From an uncultured Hyphomicrobiales bacterium (GTDB lineage Bacteria > Pseudomonadota > Alphaproteobacteria > Rhizobiales > Beijerinckiaceae): a stretch of DNA of 48,147 nt. The translations under genes were made by a program, and so were the position numbers. The notes beneath the pieces were generated by a model. The model saw nothing but the letters and a program-made list of their open reading frames with translations, had not been told where the DNA came from and did not search any database. Location of the stretch: NCBI GenBank assembly GCA_903877935.1, contig CAIRGA010000071.1, positions 1 to 48,147 of the forward strand. Reading direction: 5' to 3'. Each line of letters starts with the position of its first letter. Position 1 is the stretch's first letter. This document shows positions 35,603 to 43,384 of the stretch, piece by piece.

Positions 35603-36916
35603 TTAGAATGCTTTCAGCGTCGTACGCATGATATCGATCATCTGATCTATATGACCCGTTTCCATCACGAACGGCGGAGCAACAACCGCGGCATCGCCGG
35701 TTGTTTTAATATGAAGGCCTGATTCAAACATCCGCTTCTGCCATTGATAGCCCCGCGTGCCGGGGCCACCCATCGGGGCAACGTCGACCCCACCCATCAT
35801 GCCATAACCGCGAATATCGGTAACGACCGGAAGATCCTTCAGAGAGAATAATCCCTCAAGAAAATAGGCTGACATCTGAGCGGCACGCTCGAAGAGCCGC
35901 TCATCCTCATAGATCTTCAAAGTGGCGAGTGATGCAGCGCAAGCGGCCGGGTGTGCCGACCATGTGTAACCATGGAAAAACTCGGTTACATTTTCAGGAG
36001 CTGCGTTAACAATCGTATCGTGAATTTCACGACTTGCCGCAACGGCTGCCATGGGTTGCGCCCCATTGGTAATGGCTTTGGCCATTGTGATAAGGTCTGG
36101 CTTTACATTGAAACTATGGGTCGCAAAGGAACGGCCTGTGCGACCAAAGCCCGTGATCACTTCATCGAAGACCAGCAAAATGCCATGTTGCGTGCATAAT
36201 TCGCGAAGGCGCTTCAAATAGCCCTTTGGCGGAACGAGCGTACCCGTTGAACCAGCGATCGGCTCGACAAACACAGCCGCTATATTTTCGCCCCCGTAAT
36301 TAGCAATGATGCGTGCCAAATCTTCCGCTAAATCGACGCCATGTTCACCTTCGCCGACTTGGAATTTGTTTTCTGCAATATGCGTATGGCGCATATGCAC
36401 GGCGCTTGGCAAAGCGCTACCAAAGGCGCGGCGATTATTGACCATACCCGACAGGGCAACACCGCCGAAATTAACGCCATGATAAGCGCGCTCGCGGGAA
36501 ACGAACATCTGCCGATTACCCTGACCGCGAATACGGTGATAGTTCAGCGCCATTTTCATAGCCGTATCGACGGCCTCAGAACCTGAATTCACGAAGAATA
36601 TCTTATCGAGACCTTCTGGCATAAAGGCCGCTATCTTGGTGGAAAGTTCAAAGCTCTTATCGTGGCTGCGTAGGAAGCTTGGCGTGAAGTCGAGCTCGGA
36701 CAATTGTTTGTAGACGGCTTCGGCGATTTCCCGGCGGCTATGGCCGGCTGGGGTTGTGAACAGGCCAGAGGAGCCGTCGAGGATTTTGTTGCCTTCCCGG
36801 TCGTAATACCAAACGCCTTCAGCGCGGGCGAACATCTTGGGATCTTGTTTGAAATCCCTATTCGCCGAAAACGGCATCCAATGATTTTCCATGGAAGGCG
36901 ATGCGGATGAAGCCAT
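35603..36916 (-). CDS. Class III omega-amino acid:pyruvate aminotransferase (beta-alanine:pyruvate type)
   Basis: A 437-residue PLP enzyme moving the terminal amino group of an omega-amine to pyruvate. The PLP lysine is K280 in ITMAKAITNG, and the pyridine-N aspartate is D251 in FDEVITGFGRTGRS. The N-terminus NHWMPFSANRDFK and the motif AYHGVNFGGVALSGMVNNR are characteristic of the beta-alanine:pyruvate (OapT) subgroup. Taurine or related aminoalkyl acids are known alternative substrates in this group, so the true amine is open. The start at 36916 has AAAGGA upstream; a longer frame to 37018 would cross the mocR promoter. It is divergent from the MocR-type regulator. Confidence 0.87.
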   Translation of the reverse strand: MASSASPSMENHWMPFSANRDFKQDPKMFARAEGVWYYDREGNKILDGSSGLFTTPAGHSRREIAEAVYKQLSELDFTPSFLRSHDKSFELSTKIAAFMPEGLDKIFFVNSGSEAVDTAMKMALNYHRIRGQGNRQMFVSRERAYHGVNFGGVALSGMVNNRRAFGSALPSAVHMRHTHIAENKFQVGEGEHGVDLAEDLARIIANYGGENIAAVFVEPIAGSTGTLVPPKGYLKRLRELCTQHGILLVFDEVITGFGRTGRSFATHSFNVKPDLITMAKAITNGAQPMAAVAASREIHDTIVNAAPENVTEFFHGYTWSAHPAACAASLATLKIYEDERLFERAAQMSAYFLEGLFSLKDLPVVTDIRGYGMMGGVDVAPMGGPGTRGYQWQKRMFESGLHIKTTGDAAVVAPPFVMETGHIDQMIDIMRTTLKAF

Positions 36917-36953
36917 AATGTAATCCTTTTCAAAGGTCGGAACTTCTGCCAGA

Positions 36954-36985
36954 TTGGACCAGAATGGACAAATGGGTCCAGAATG
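36954..36985. promoter_or_regulatory. Candidate MocR operator in the divergent aminotransferase/mocR region
   Basis: The 66-bp region contains TGGACC (36955-36960) and its complement GGTCCA (36975-36980). TGGAC repeats 10 bp apart (36955 and 36965), and CCAGAATG repeats 19 bp apart (36959 and 36978). Closely spaced direct repeats are typical of MocR-family sites between regulator and divergent target gene. The second repeat overlaps the first possible start codon of the regulator. Confidence 0.5.
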
Positions 36986-38551
36986 ATAGAGCCAGAAGGT
37001 GAGTTTCTCTTGGAACACGGTATCCCACGCCCTTTACGGACGGAACTGTCAATCGCATCCGCAACCGATGAGACGGTTATTTGGGATTCGTTGTTCCAGA
37101 AATTTTCCCATAGTGGTCGTTCTCTCCAAGTTCAAATTCGGCAGATGATTGTTGCTGCGATTGAAGAGCGAAGGCTTCCTTCCGCCGCTCGGATGCCTTC
37201 GAGCCGTGATCTGGCCGCTATTCTTGGTGTCGCGCGCAACACGGTTGTTCTTGCCTATCAGCAGCTTGTTGACGAAGGATTTTTGGAATCCCGCGAACGG
37301 AGCGGCTATTTTGTAAAAAGTGCTTCGCCAGTCGACCATTTGGGACGAGAGCCTCGGCCTTTAGCGGGTGACAGCTCCAATAAGCCGCAATGGTCAAACC
37401 GCTTTACGATGCAGCCATCGACGCGGCGTAACATTACGAAAACCAAAGAATGGCTAAGCTACCCCTATCCGTTTTTATATGGTCAATTCGATCCGGGGCT
37501 CTTCCCAACCAATGATTGGCGTGAATGTGCACGCGGCGCTTTAAGCGTGCTGGAAATCCATAATTGGGCTCGTGATTTGGTCGATGGCGACGATCCCGAA
37601 TTGATCGATCAATTAAGGCTTCACGTTTTGCCTCGCCGGGGCATCTGGGCAAGCCCTGATGAAATTATTGTTACGATCGGTGCGCAACAGGCGCTCTATT
37701 TGCTGGCGCGCCTTCTCTTGAATAAAGAGTCGCGCGTTGGCGTTGAAGACCCCGGCTATCCGGATGCTCGAAATATTTTTTCAATTATGACCGATCATGT
37801 CGTCGGACTTCCCATTGATGAAGATGGGCTCCAGATTTCTGAAGGCCTGAAAGAATGTGATTACGTCTATGTAACGCCGGGTCATCAATGCCCAACAACT
37901 GTAACAATGCCTGTTGAACGGCGTAAAAATCTGCTCGATTTTGCGGCCAAGCGCGACATTGTTGTTATTGAGGACGATTACGAGACCGAGTTTTTGCCTA
38001 ACGCACGAGAGACGCCTTCGCTTAAAAGTTTCGATCAATCGGGTCGCGTGCTTTATGTTGGCAGCCTTTCCAAAGTGTTAGCCCCGGGCTTAAGGCTTGG
38101 CTATATTATAGCACCCGCTGAAGTCGTCCGTGAATTACGCGCCTTACGGCGATTAATGTTAAGGCATCCTCCTTCGAACAATCAGCGAGCTGCCGCATTG
38201 TTTTTGGGACTTGGTCACTACAAAGCGCATATCCGTAGGCTTGGCTCGTCACTCGGGACACGTGCAAGTCAGCTTGATGCAGCTCTGAGAAAGCATTTGC
38301 CAGAATTTAATTTTTTTCTTGGCCAAGGTGTATCAAGTTGCTGGTTAAAGGGACCTGATGCATTGGACGGACGGGCTCTTGCTGTTGCGGCACAAGATAA
38401 AGGCGTGTTGATCGAGACGGGTGATATTTTTTTCAAAAGTGATGAACCGCCCAGCAATTTTCTCCGCTTGGGTTTTTCATCGATTCCCTCGGAACGCATT
38501 GAACCGGGAATTGCGGCATTAGCCGCTGCCTGGCATGGGATGAAAACCTAA
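36983..38551 (+). CDS. MocR-family regulator (GntR wHTH fused to aminotransferase fold)
   Basis: 522 residues. A GntR-type winged HTH (about 45-112) includes MPSSRDLAAILGVARNTVVLAYQQL. A type I aminotransferase-like domain (about 160-515) keeps the PLP lysine K364 in GSLSKVLAPGLRLGY. MocR proteins sense amino compounds through PLP chemistry, as GabR and TauR do. The ATG at 36983 lacks a clear ribosome binding site and overlaps repeat sequence; a TTG at 37010, preceded by AAGGTGAG, is an alternative start. It heads a tight plus-strand run with ackA (3 nt gap), the ureohydrolase and the acylase. It probably controls these and the divergent aminotransferase. Confidence 0.88.
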   Translation: MIEPEGEFLLEHGIPRPLRTELSIASATDETVIWDSLFQKFSHSGRSLQVQIRQMIVAAIEERRLPSAARMPSSRDLAAILGVARNTVVLAYQQLVDEGFLESRERSGYFVKSASPVDHLGREPRPLAGDSSNKPQWSNRFTMQPSTRRNITKTKEWLSYPYPFLYGQFDPGLFPTNDWRECARGALSVLEIHNWARDLVDGDDPELIDQLRLHVLPRRGIWASPDEIIVTIGAQQALYLLARLLLNKESRVGVEDPGYPDARNIFSIMTDHVVGLPIDEDGLQISEGLKECDYVYVTPGHQCPTTVTMPVERRKNLLDFAAKRDIVVIEDDYETEFLPNARETPSLKSFDQSGRVLYVGSLSKVLAPGLRLGYIIAPAEVVRELRALRRLMLRHPPSNNQRAAALFLGLGHYKAHIRRLGSSLGTRASQLDAALRKHLPEFNFFLGQGVSSCWLKGPDALDGRALAVAAQDKGVLIETGDIFFKSDEPPSNFLRLGFSSIPSERIEPGIAALAAAWHGMKT

Positions 38552-38554
38552 TTC

Positions 38555-39748
38555 ATGAAGCTTGTTCTTGTTCTCAATGCTGGTTCGTCAAGCGTTAAGT
38601 TTGCTTTGATCGATGTCGATCACTATGGCAACGAGCAAGATATCGCCCGTGGCGCCGTTGATGGCATAGGGCAAACGTCTCGATGGAATGTTCATCGATC
38701 TGATGGTGTGATGAATAGCGAAACTACAATAAAAGACGGCATAGCCTCTAATCACAAGGAGGCTTTATCGCACATCGTTACATGGATCGATAAAAATTAT
38801 GGACTAACGTCACTTGCGGGGGCCGGGCATAGGGTGGTCCATGGCGGTGCGCACTTTACGAAGCCGGTCCGATTGACGGCTGAAAATATTGAAGCGCTTC
38901 GTAAACTCGTTCCGCTAGCACCTTTGCATCAGCCACATAATCTGGCGGCAATTGATAGTCTAACCGACTTAGCGCCAACGCTTCCGCAAATTGCTTGCTT
39001 TGATACGGCCTTTCACTCAACGATACCGGATGTTGGACGTGAATTCGCGCTGCCGCGTTCAATCACGGCATTGGGAGTCAAGCGATATGGCTTTCATGGA
39101 TTATCCTATAGCTATATTGCGAATGAATTAGCCAACAAAAATCCTGAACTTAGTAAGGGCCGAGTACTCGTCGCGCATCTGGGTAATGGTGCGAGCCTTT
39201 GTGCGATGAAGGAAGGCAAGAGTATTGCAACAACGATGGGATTTTCGGCGCTTGATGGTTTGATGATGGGAACGCGGACAGGTTCAATTGATCCCGCCGT
39301 TATCTTTTATCTTATGCGGGATCAAGGCATGAGTGCCGATGATATAGAGACCCTGTTTTATCAAAAATCGGGCTTGCTTGGTGTGTCGGGAATATCGAAC
39401 GATATGCGGACACTGCGCGAGGCCGCTCACAACAATCGTCATGCACGCGAAGCGCTTGAACTGTTTACCTATCGGATTATTCGCGACGCCGGAGCGATGA
39501 TTGCGGTTCTGGGCGGTATTGATGCTTTGGTCTTTACCGCCGGTATTGGCGAAAACGATAGGCAGTTGCGCGCCGATCTTATACGCGGTTTATCTTTTAT
39601 GGGCTTCGCACTTGATGAAGCTGCGAATGCTGGGAAGAAAAGAAAGATTAGTGGCGAGGTTGGACCGGTAGCATTGGTCATACCTACGAATGAAGAAGTG
39701 ATGATCGCCCGCGAAACGGCGATGCTCATTGATTGTAAACATAAGTGA
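38555..39748 (+). CDS. ackA: Acetate kinase
   Basis: A 397-residue enzyme interconverting acetate/ATP and acetyl phosphate/ADP. The N-terminal VLNAGSSSVKFAL (acetate kinase signature 1), GHRVVHGG, RYGFHGLSYSYIA (signature 2) and MMGTRTGSIDP are present, and the C-terminal FTAGIGEND closes the ATP site. No phosphotransacetylase gene adjoins it, which is unusual for ackA. Its place in a MocR-led operon, just after a pathway that releases acetate from phosphonoacetate, suggests acetate recovery or ATP formation from acetyl phosphate. A three-base gap follows the mocR stop. Confidence 0.94.
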   Translation: MKLVLVLNAGSSSVKFALIDVDHYGNEQDIARGAVDGIGQTSRWNVHRSDGVMNSETTIKDGIASNHKEALSHIVTWIDKNYGLTSLAGAGHRVVHGGAHFTKPVRLTAENIEALRKLVPLAPLHQPHNLAAIDSLTDLAPTLPQIACFDTAFHSTIPDVGREFALPRSITALGVKRYGFHGLSYSYIANELANKNPELSKGRVLVAHLGNGASLCAMKEGKSIATTMGFSALDGLMMGTRTGSIDPAVIFYLMRDQGMSADDIETLFYQKSGLLGVSGISNDMRTLREAAHNNRHAREALELFTYRIIRDAGAMIAVLGGIDALVFTAGIGENDRQLRADLIRGLSFMGFALDEAANAGKKRKISGEVGPVALVIPTNEEVMIARETAMLIDCKHK

Positions 39749-39755
39749 GGATATC

Positions 39756-40727
39756 ATGACGATAAAGGACCTAAAGCGCTATCCAGAAATGTCCGAGCCA
39801 CAATTGCGACCGCGCTATTCTGGCGTAGCAACTTTTTTTCGTCGGCCATTGGTTGATACAACCGACGGTGTTGATATCGGTGTTATTGGTGTGCCATTCG
39901 ATGGAGGCGTTACAAACCGCACGGGCACACGGCACGGCCCTCGTGCCGTACGGGAGCAAACAACACTCGTACGTCGGGTTAATCAGGCAACGGGCCTTTC
40001 ACCCTTCGATCTTGTCAATGTTGCGGATTGTGGCGATGCGTTTTTTGAAGCACCTTATGAGCTGATTAGCGCACACAAGGAGATCGAAGCATTTTTTGCG
40101 AAAGTCAAAGGCTCCGGTACCACGACACTGGCCGTTGGGGGAGATCATTCGATCTCCTTGCCAATCTTAAGGGCTATTGCGAAAGACGGTCCGGTTGGCA
40201 TGGTGCATATTGATGCGCATTGCGACACCGGCGATGATTATCTCGGTTCAAAATTTCACCATGGCGCGCCGTTCTCCCGCGCCGTCGAGGAGGGACTGCT
40301 CGATCCGAAGCGGGTGATTCAAATTGGCATTCGAGGCTCCATCAATCACAAGGATATGTGGAAGTTCAGCCATGATAGCGGCATGCGCGTTGTCTATATG
40401 GAAGAATTGACCGACAAAGGTTGGGCTTGGGCGGCTGAGGAAGCGCGCCGGGTTGTGGGCGACGGCAAGACCTATCTTTCCTTCGATATCGACAGTCTTG
40501 ATCCTGTATTTGCGCCTGGAACGGGCACGCCCGAATCCGGTGGCCTTACGATGATCGAAGCCCAGCGCATGATCCGCTCGCTCAATGGTATTGATTTTAT
40601 CGGCGGCGATCTTGTCGAAGTATCGCCCCCTTTTGACAATGGAACAATCACATCCATGAATGGGGCTAATGTTCTCTTTGAAATTTTATGCGTGCTCGCG
40701 ACGGCGCGTCAAAAGCGAAATGGTTAG
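39756..40727 (+). CDS. Ureohydrolase (agmatinase/guanidinobutyrase family)
   Basis: A 323-residue manganese enzyme that removes urea from a guanidino compound. All six metal ligands are visible: H131 (GGDHS), D153, H155 and D157 (IDAHCDTGD), D244 and D246 (SFDIDSLDP). The C-terminal GGDLVEVSPPFD motif fits the agmatinase/guanidinobutyrase/guanidinopropionase branch rather than arginase. The exact guanidino substrate cannot be told from sequence. The start at 39756 has GAGG close upstream; the frame extends to 39729 inside ackA. It lies 7 nt after ackA and 3 nt before the acylase gene. No guanidine riboswitch is visible. Confidence 0.87.
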   Translation: MTIKDLKRYPEMSEPQLRPRYSGVATFFRRPLVDTTDGVDIGVIGVPFDGGVTNRTGTRHGPRAVREQTTLVRRVNQATGLSPFDLVNVADCGDAFFEAPYELISAHKEIEAFFAKVKGSGTTTLAVGGDHSISLPILRAIAKDGPVGMVHIDAHCDTGDDYLGSKFHHGAPFSRAVEEGLLDPKRVIQIGIRGSINHKDMWKFSHDSGMRVVYMEELTDKGWAWAAEEARRVVGDGKTYLSFDIDSLDPVFAPGTGTPESGGLTMIEAQRMIRSLNGIDFIGGDLVEVSPPFDNGTITSMNGANVLFEILCVLATARQKRNG

Positions 40728-40730
40728 GGC

Positions 40731-43055
40731 GTGACCGAACACGAAACGTGGCAAATTGGCGGCCTTAAGGCGAATGCGGAAATTCTCATCGATCGATGGG
40801 GTATTCCGCATTTGCGGGCGAGCAATCTTGATGATCTTTTTTTTCTGCAGGGTTTCAACGCGGCTCGCGACCGGCTTTGGCAAATTGACCTGTGGCGAAA
40901 GCGCGGTCTCGGGCTATTAGCAGCTGATTTCGGGCCGGGCTATTTGGCGCAAGATTATGCGTCGCGGCTTTTTCTATACCACGGGGATATGCAAGCGGAA
41001 TGGGATGCTTATTGTCCCGATGCCGAACAAATTTGCACCTCGTTCGTAAAAGGTATCAATCAATACATCGATCGTATTGAAAGCGATCCTTCGCTTCTAC
41101 CGCCCGAATTCGGAATCATGGGTACAAGGCCTGCCCGTTGGAAGGCAGAAGACGTGGCGCGGATCAGAAGCCATGGGCTTTGCCGAAATGTACTATCGGA
41201 ACTTTTGCGGGCACGACTTCTGACCGATGCCGATCGAGCTACCGATGAGATAAGGCGACCTTTGGAGCCAGAGCATATTCCGGGTAACATTCCCGGAATG
41301 GATTTGGGTTCGATCCCGATTGATATAGCGACGCTTTTTAAGCTTGGCATCGCCGGGGTTACGTTTTCCGAAGCACGCCTTAACGCAAAACTTGAGGATG
41401 CGTGGAGCTGGACCGAGATCAACGACCTTGGCGAGGTGATCGAGGAAATCGCCACAACAGGGTCAAATAACTGGGTTGTGGCAGCCGAACGCTCGGCAAC
41501 AGGGCGGCCAATTTTGGCCAATGATCCTCACCGTGCGCATGGATTACCTGGTCTGCGCTATCTCGTGCATTTAACAGCACCCGGCTTCGACGCTATTGGT
41601 GCTGGCGAACCCGTCATCCCTGGAATTTCCATCGGTCATAATGGTACATCCGCTTTTGGGCTAACCATTTTCTACACGGATCAGGAAGATCTCTACGTGT
41701 TGGATACTGATCCAGACACTCCTACGCGATATCGTTGGCAAGACGGTTGGCGAGAGTTGCGCGCGGTGGATGAAACGTTCCGTGTAAAAAATTCACCAGA
41801 CCAGATTTTGAAACAGTATTTTTCACATCACGGTCCGGTACTTTTGCAGGATGAGCGACAAAATCGAGCCTATGCAGTTCGCTCGGTATGGTTTGAGCCC
41901 GGTGCGGCACCCTATTTGAAGAGCATAGCTTCGATGCGAACAAAATCGCTTGGTGAATTCCGGGAAGCCGTTCGTGGATGGGGCGTGCCGTCCGTCAATC
42001 TTGTTTATGCGGATACGTCAGGCGAAACCGCATGGGCGCCCGTTGGTTTTACGCCAATCCGTAAAAATTGGGATGGGTTATTACCCGTTCCCGGCGACGG
42101 CACCTATGAATGGCAAGGGTTTTTAGACAATGAAGAATTGCCGCGGACGGTTAATCCGGCCGATGGGTTCCTAGCAACTGCCAATGAAATGAACCTGCCG
42201 GACGGGTTCCCACACGCCATCGGCTATGAGTGGGTAGATCGGGCGCGAGCTGACCGTATCAACGAGGTGTTGAGCGGGAAGCAAAAAATCTCGTTGGAAG
42301 ATTGCTGCGCATTGCAGAATGACCCTGTTTCAATACCGGCACGTCGTCTGGCTCATTTGGCACAAACGGCATGTCGGGACGAACCGGAAACCGGTCTTCT
42401 AGAAAATTGGGCGGGAGAGCTTAAGGAAGATAGCGCCGCGGCGGCATTGATTGAAATTTGGTGGACCCTTCACCTAAGACCCGCCCTCCTTGCAGCCCTA
42501 GTTCCCCATAAGGCGGTTCGCAACTTGGTGGGGGCGGGCGATATTGAATCTCTCTTGCGAGCGCTCGAAGTGCCCGATAACCGATTTGGTGCCCACCCGA
42601 CGAAGGAGCGCGATACACTTCTGCGCGATACGCTGAAAGCGGCCTTTCAAGATTGCCAACGTCGTTTGGGCGCTGATTCTGGCGTCTGGCGCTGGGGGGA
42701 TATTCACTATGCCGCCTTTGAACATGGCCTTTCAGCCGTCTCGAAATCCGCTAAAGACTGGACCGTTGGCCCCTTCCCCCATGGTGGCAGCGGCTCCAGT
42801 CCGATGCATACGGGATATCGCTCGTCGGATTTTCGGACGACGCAGGGAGCATCCGTGCGGATCGTCATGGATGTTGGAAATTGGGACGCTAGCCTGTGGA
42901 TTAATGCGCCAGGCCAATCAGGCGACCCAAGATCTCCGCAATTTGGTGACCTTGCCCCGATTTGGGCAAAAGCTGGATATGTACCCATGCTTTACAGTCT
43001 AAATTCGATAAAAAAGCAATTGATCAAGCAAATCTCGCTTGTTCCTATAATTTAA
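40731..43055 (+). CDS. Penicillin acylase-family Ntn hydrolase, apparently cytoplasmic
   Basis: A 774-residue S45-family amidase. The precursor should cleave itself at G244/S245 in ATTGSNNWVVA, exposing Ser as N-terminal nucleophile; the short segment before it is the spacer peptide. The alpha-chain motif IDRWGIPHLRASNLDD and the beta-chain ILANDPHRAHGLPGLRYLVHL are typical. Unlike classical penicillin acylases and AHL acylases there is no signal peptide: the protein starts TEHETWQIGG from a GTG. It would cleave an N-acyl amide inside the cell. The acyl group and amine are unknown; the operon suggests an acylated omega-amine. Confidence 0.85.
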   Translation: MTEHETWQIGGLKANAEILIDRWGIPHLRASNLDDLFFLQGFNAARDRLWQIDLWRKRGLGLLAADFGPGYLAQDYASRLFLYHGDMQAEWDAYCPDAEQICTSFVKGINQYIDRIESDPSLLPPEFGIMGTRPARWKAEDVARIRSHGLCRNVLSELLRARLLTDADRATDEIRRPLEPEHIPGNIPGMDLGSIPIDIATLFKLGIAGVTFSEARLNAKLEDAWSWTEINDLGEVIEEIATTGSNNWVVAAERSATGRPILANDPHRAHGLPGLRYLVHLTAPGFDAIGAGEPVIPGISIGHNGTSAFGLTIFYTDQEDLYVLDTDPDTPTRYRWQDGWRELRAVDETFRVKNSPDQILKQYFSHHGPVLLQDERQNRAYAVRSVWFEPGAAPYLKSIASMRTKSLGEFREAVRGWGVPSVNLVYADTSGETAWAPVGFTPIRKNWDGLLPVPGDGTYEWQGFLDNEELPRTVNPADGFLATANEMNLPDGFPHAIGYEWVDRARADRINEVLSGKQKISLEDCCALQNDPVSIPARRLAHLAQTACRDEPETGLLENWAGELKEDSAAAALIEIWWTLHLRPALLAALVPHKAVRNLVGAGDIESLLRALEVPDNRFGAHPTKERDTLLRDTLKAAFQDCQRRLGADSGVWRWGDIHYAAFEHGLSAVSKSAKDWTVGPFPHGGSGSSPMHTGYRSSDFRTTQGASVRIVMDVGNWDASLWINAPGQSGDPRSPQFGDLAPIWAKAGYVPMLYSLNSIKKQLIKQISLVPII

Positions 43056-43208
43056 GTAGGATGGTGCCAGTTAGCATAAGTTGTTTGGTTCACATAAAAT
43101 ATATTTGCCCTTAATTTAGACAGTTTTAGCTTCGTTGCTACGTATAGAGGCAAAATATATTTCCATTCTGCCGACTTCGTTTAAATTTTATTCTGTAAAT
43201 GCTTTTTC

Positions 43209-43260
43209 GTGTCATCGGCGTAATCAGGGTGTCATAATCAATGTGACATCTGATTGTCAT
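43209..43260 (+). promoter_or_regulatory. PHO-box-like TGTCAT repeats upstream of the ABC importer
   Basis: GTGTCAT (43209-43215), GTGTCAT (43229-43235), GTGACAT (43243-43249) and TTGTCAT (43254-43260) resemble the PhoB half-site CTGTCAT/CTGACAT. The last two are exactly 11 bp apart with a 4-nt spacer, as in the 18-bp PHO box, and match 12 of 14 consensus positions. The other spacings (20 and 14) are irregular. The box ends 15 bp before the likely -10, slightly longer than the usual 10 or so. Confidence 0.5.
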
Positions 43261-43281
43261 ACTTGTCTTTAATGGTATAAA
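43254..43281 (+). promoter_or_regulatory. Probable promoter of the ABC importer operon
   Basis: TTGTCA (43254-43259) and TATAAA (43276-43281) are separated by 16 nt, a good sigma-70 pair. The -35 coincides with the last PHO-box-like half-site. The leader from there to the GTG start is about 100 nt. Confidence 0.6.
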
Positions 43282-43384
43282 AAGTCCGGGTTCTTGCTCT
43301 GTCAGGTCAAACAGAGGGCGAGAGTCGGCATGTCCGCTTTATTTTAAGTTGATGCGTTCCACAAACAGAGATGGAGAATTCACT

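Larger units (their letters stand above)
43056..43384. other. 329-bp intergenic region before the ABC importer operon
   Basis: No gene is seen. The AT-rich left part (43070-43200) shows nothing definable beyond a weak CAAGC/GCTTG hairpin at the end of the acylase gene (43025-43041). The right part holds TGTCAT repeats, a promoter and a CTCTGT/ACAGAG hairpin (43297-43316) in the leader of the binding-protein gene. Confidence 0.6.

Noticed and set aside
35603-39748. Complete taurine pathway (Tpa, Xsc, AckA)
   Set aside because: The aminotransferase and acetate kinase would fit, but no sulfoacetaldehyde acetyltransferase or TauABC-type importer is in the window.
43056-43384. Guanidine or other riboswitch before the importer
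   Set aside because: The leader has a simple CTCTGT/ACAGAG hairpin but none of the conserved guanidine-riboswitch motifs.
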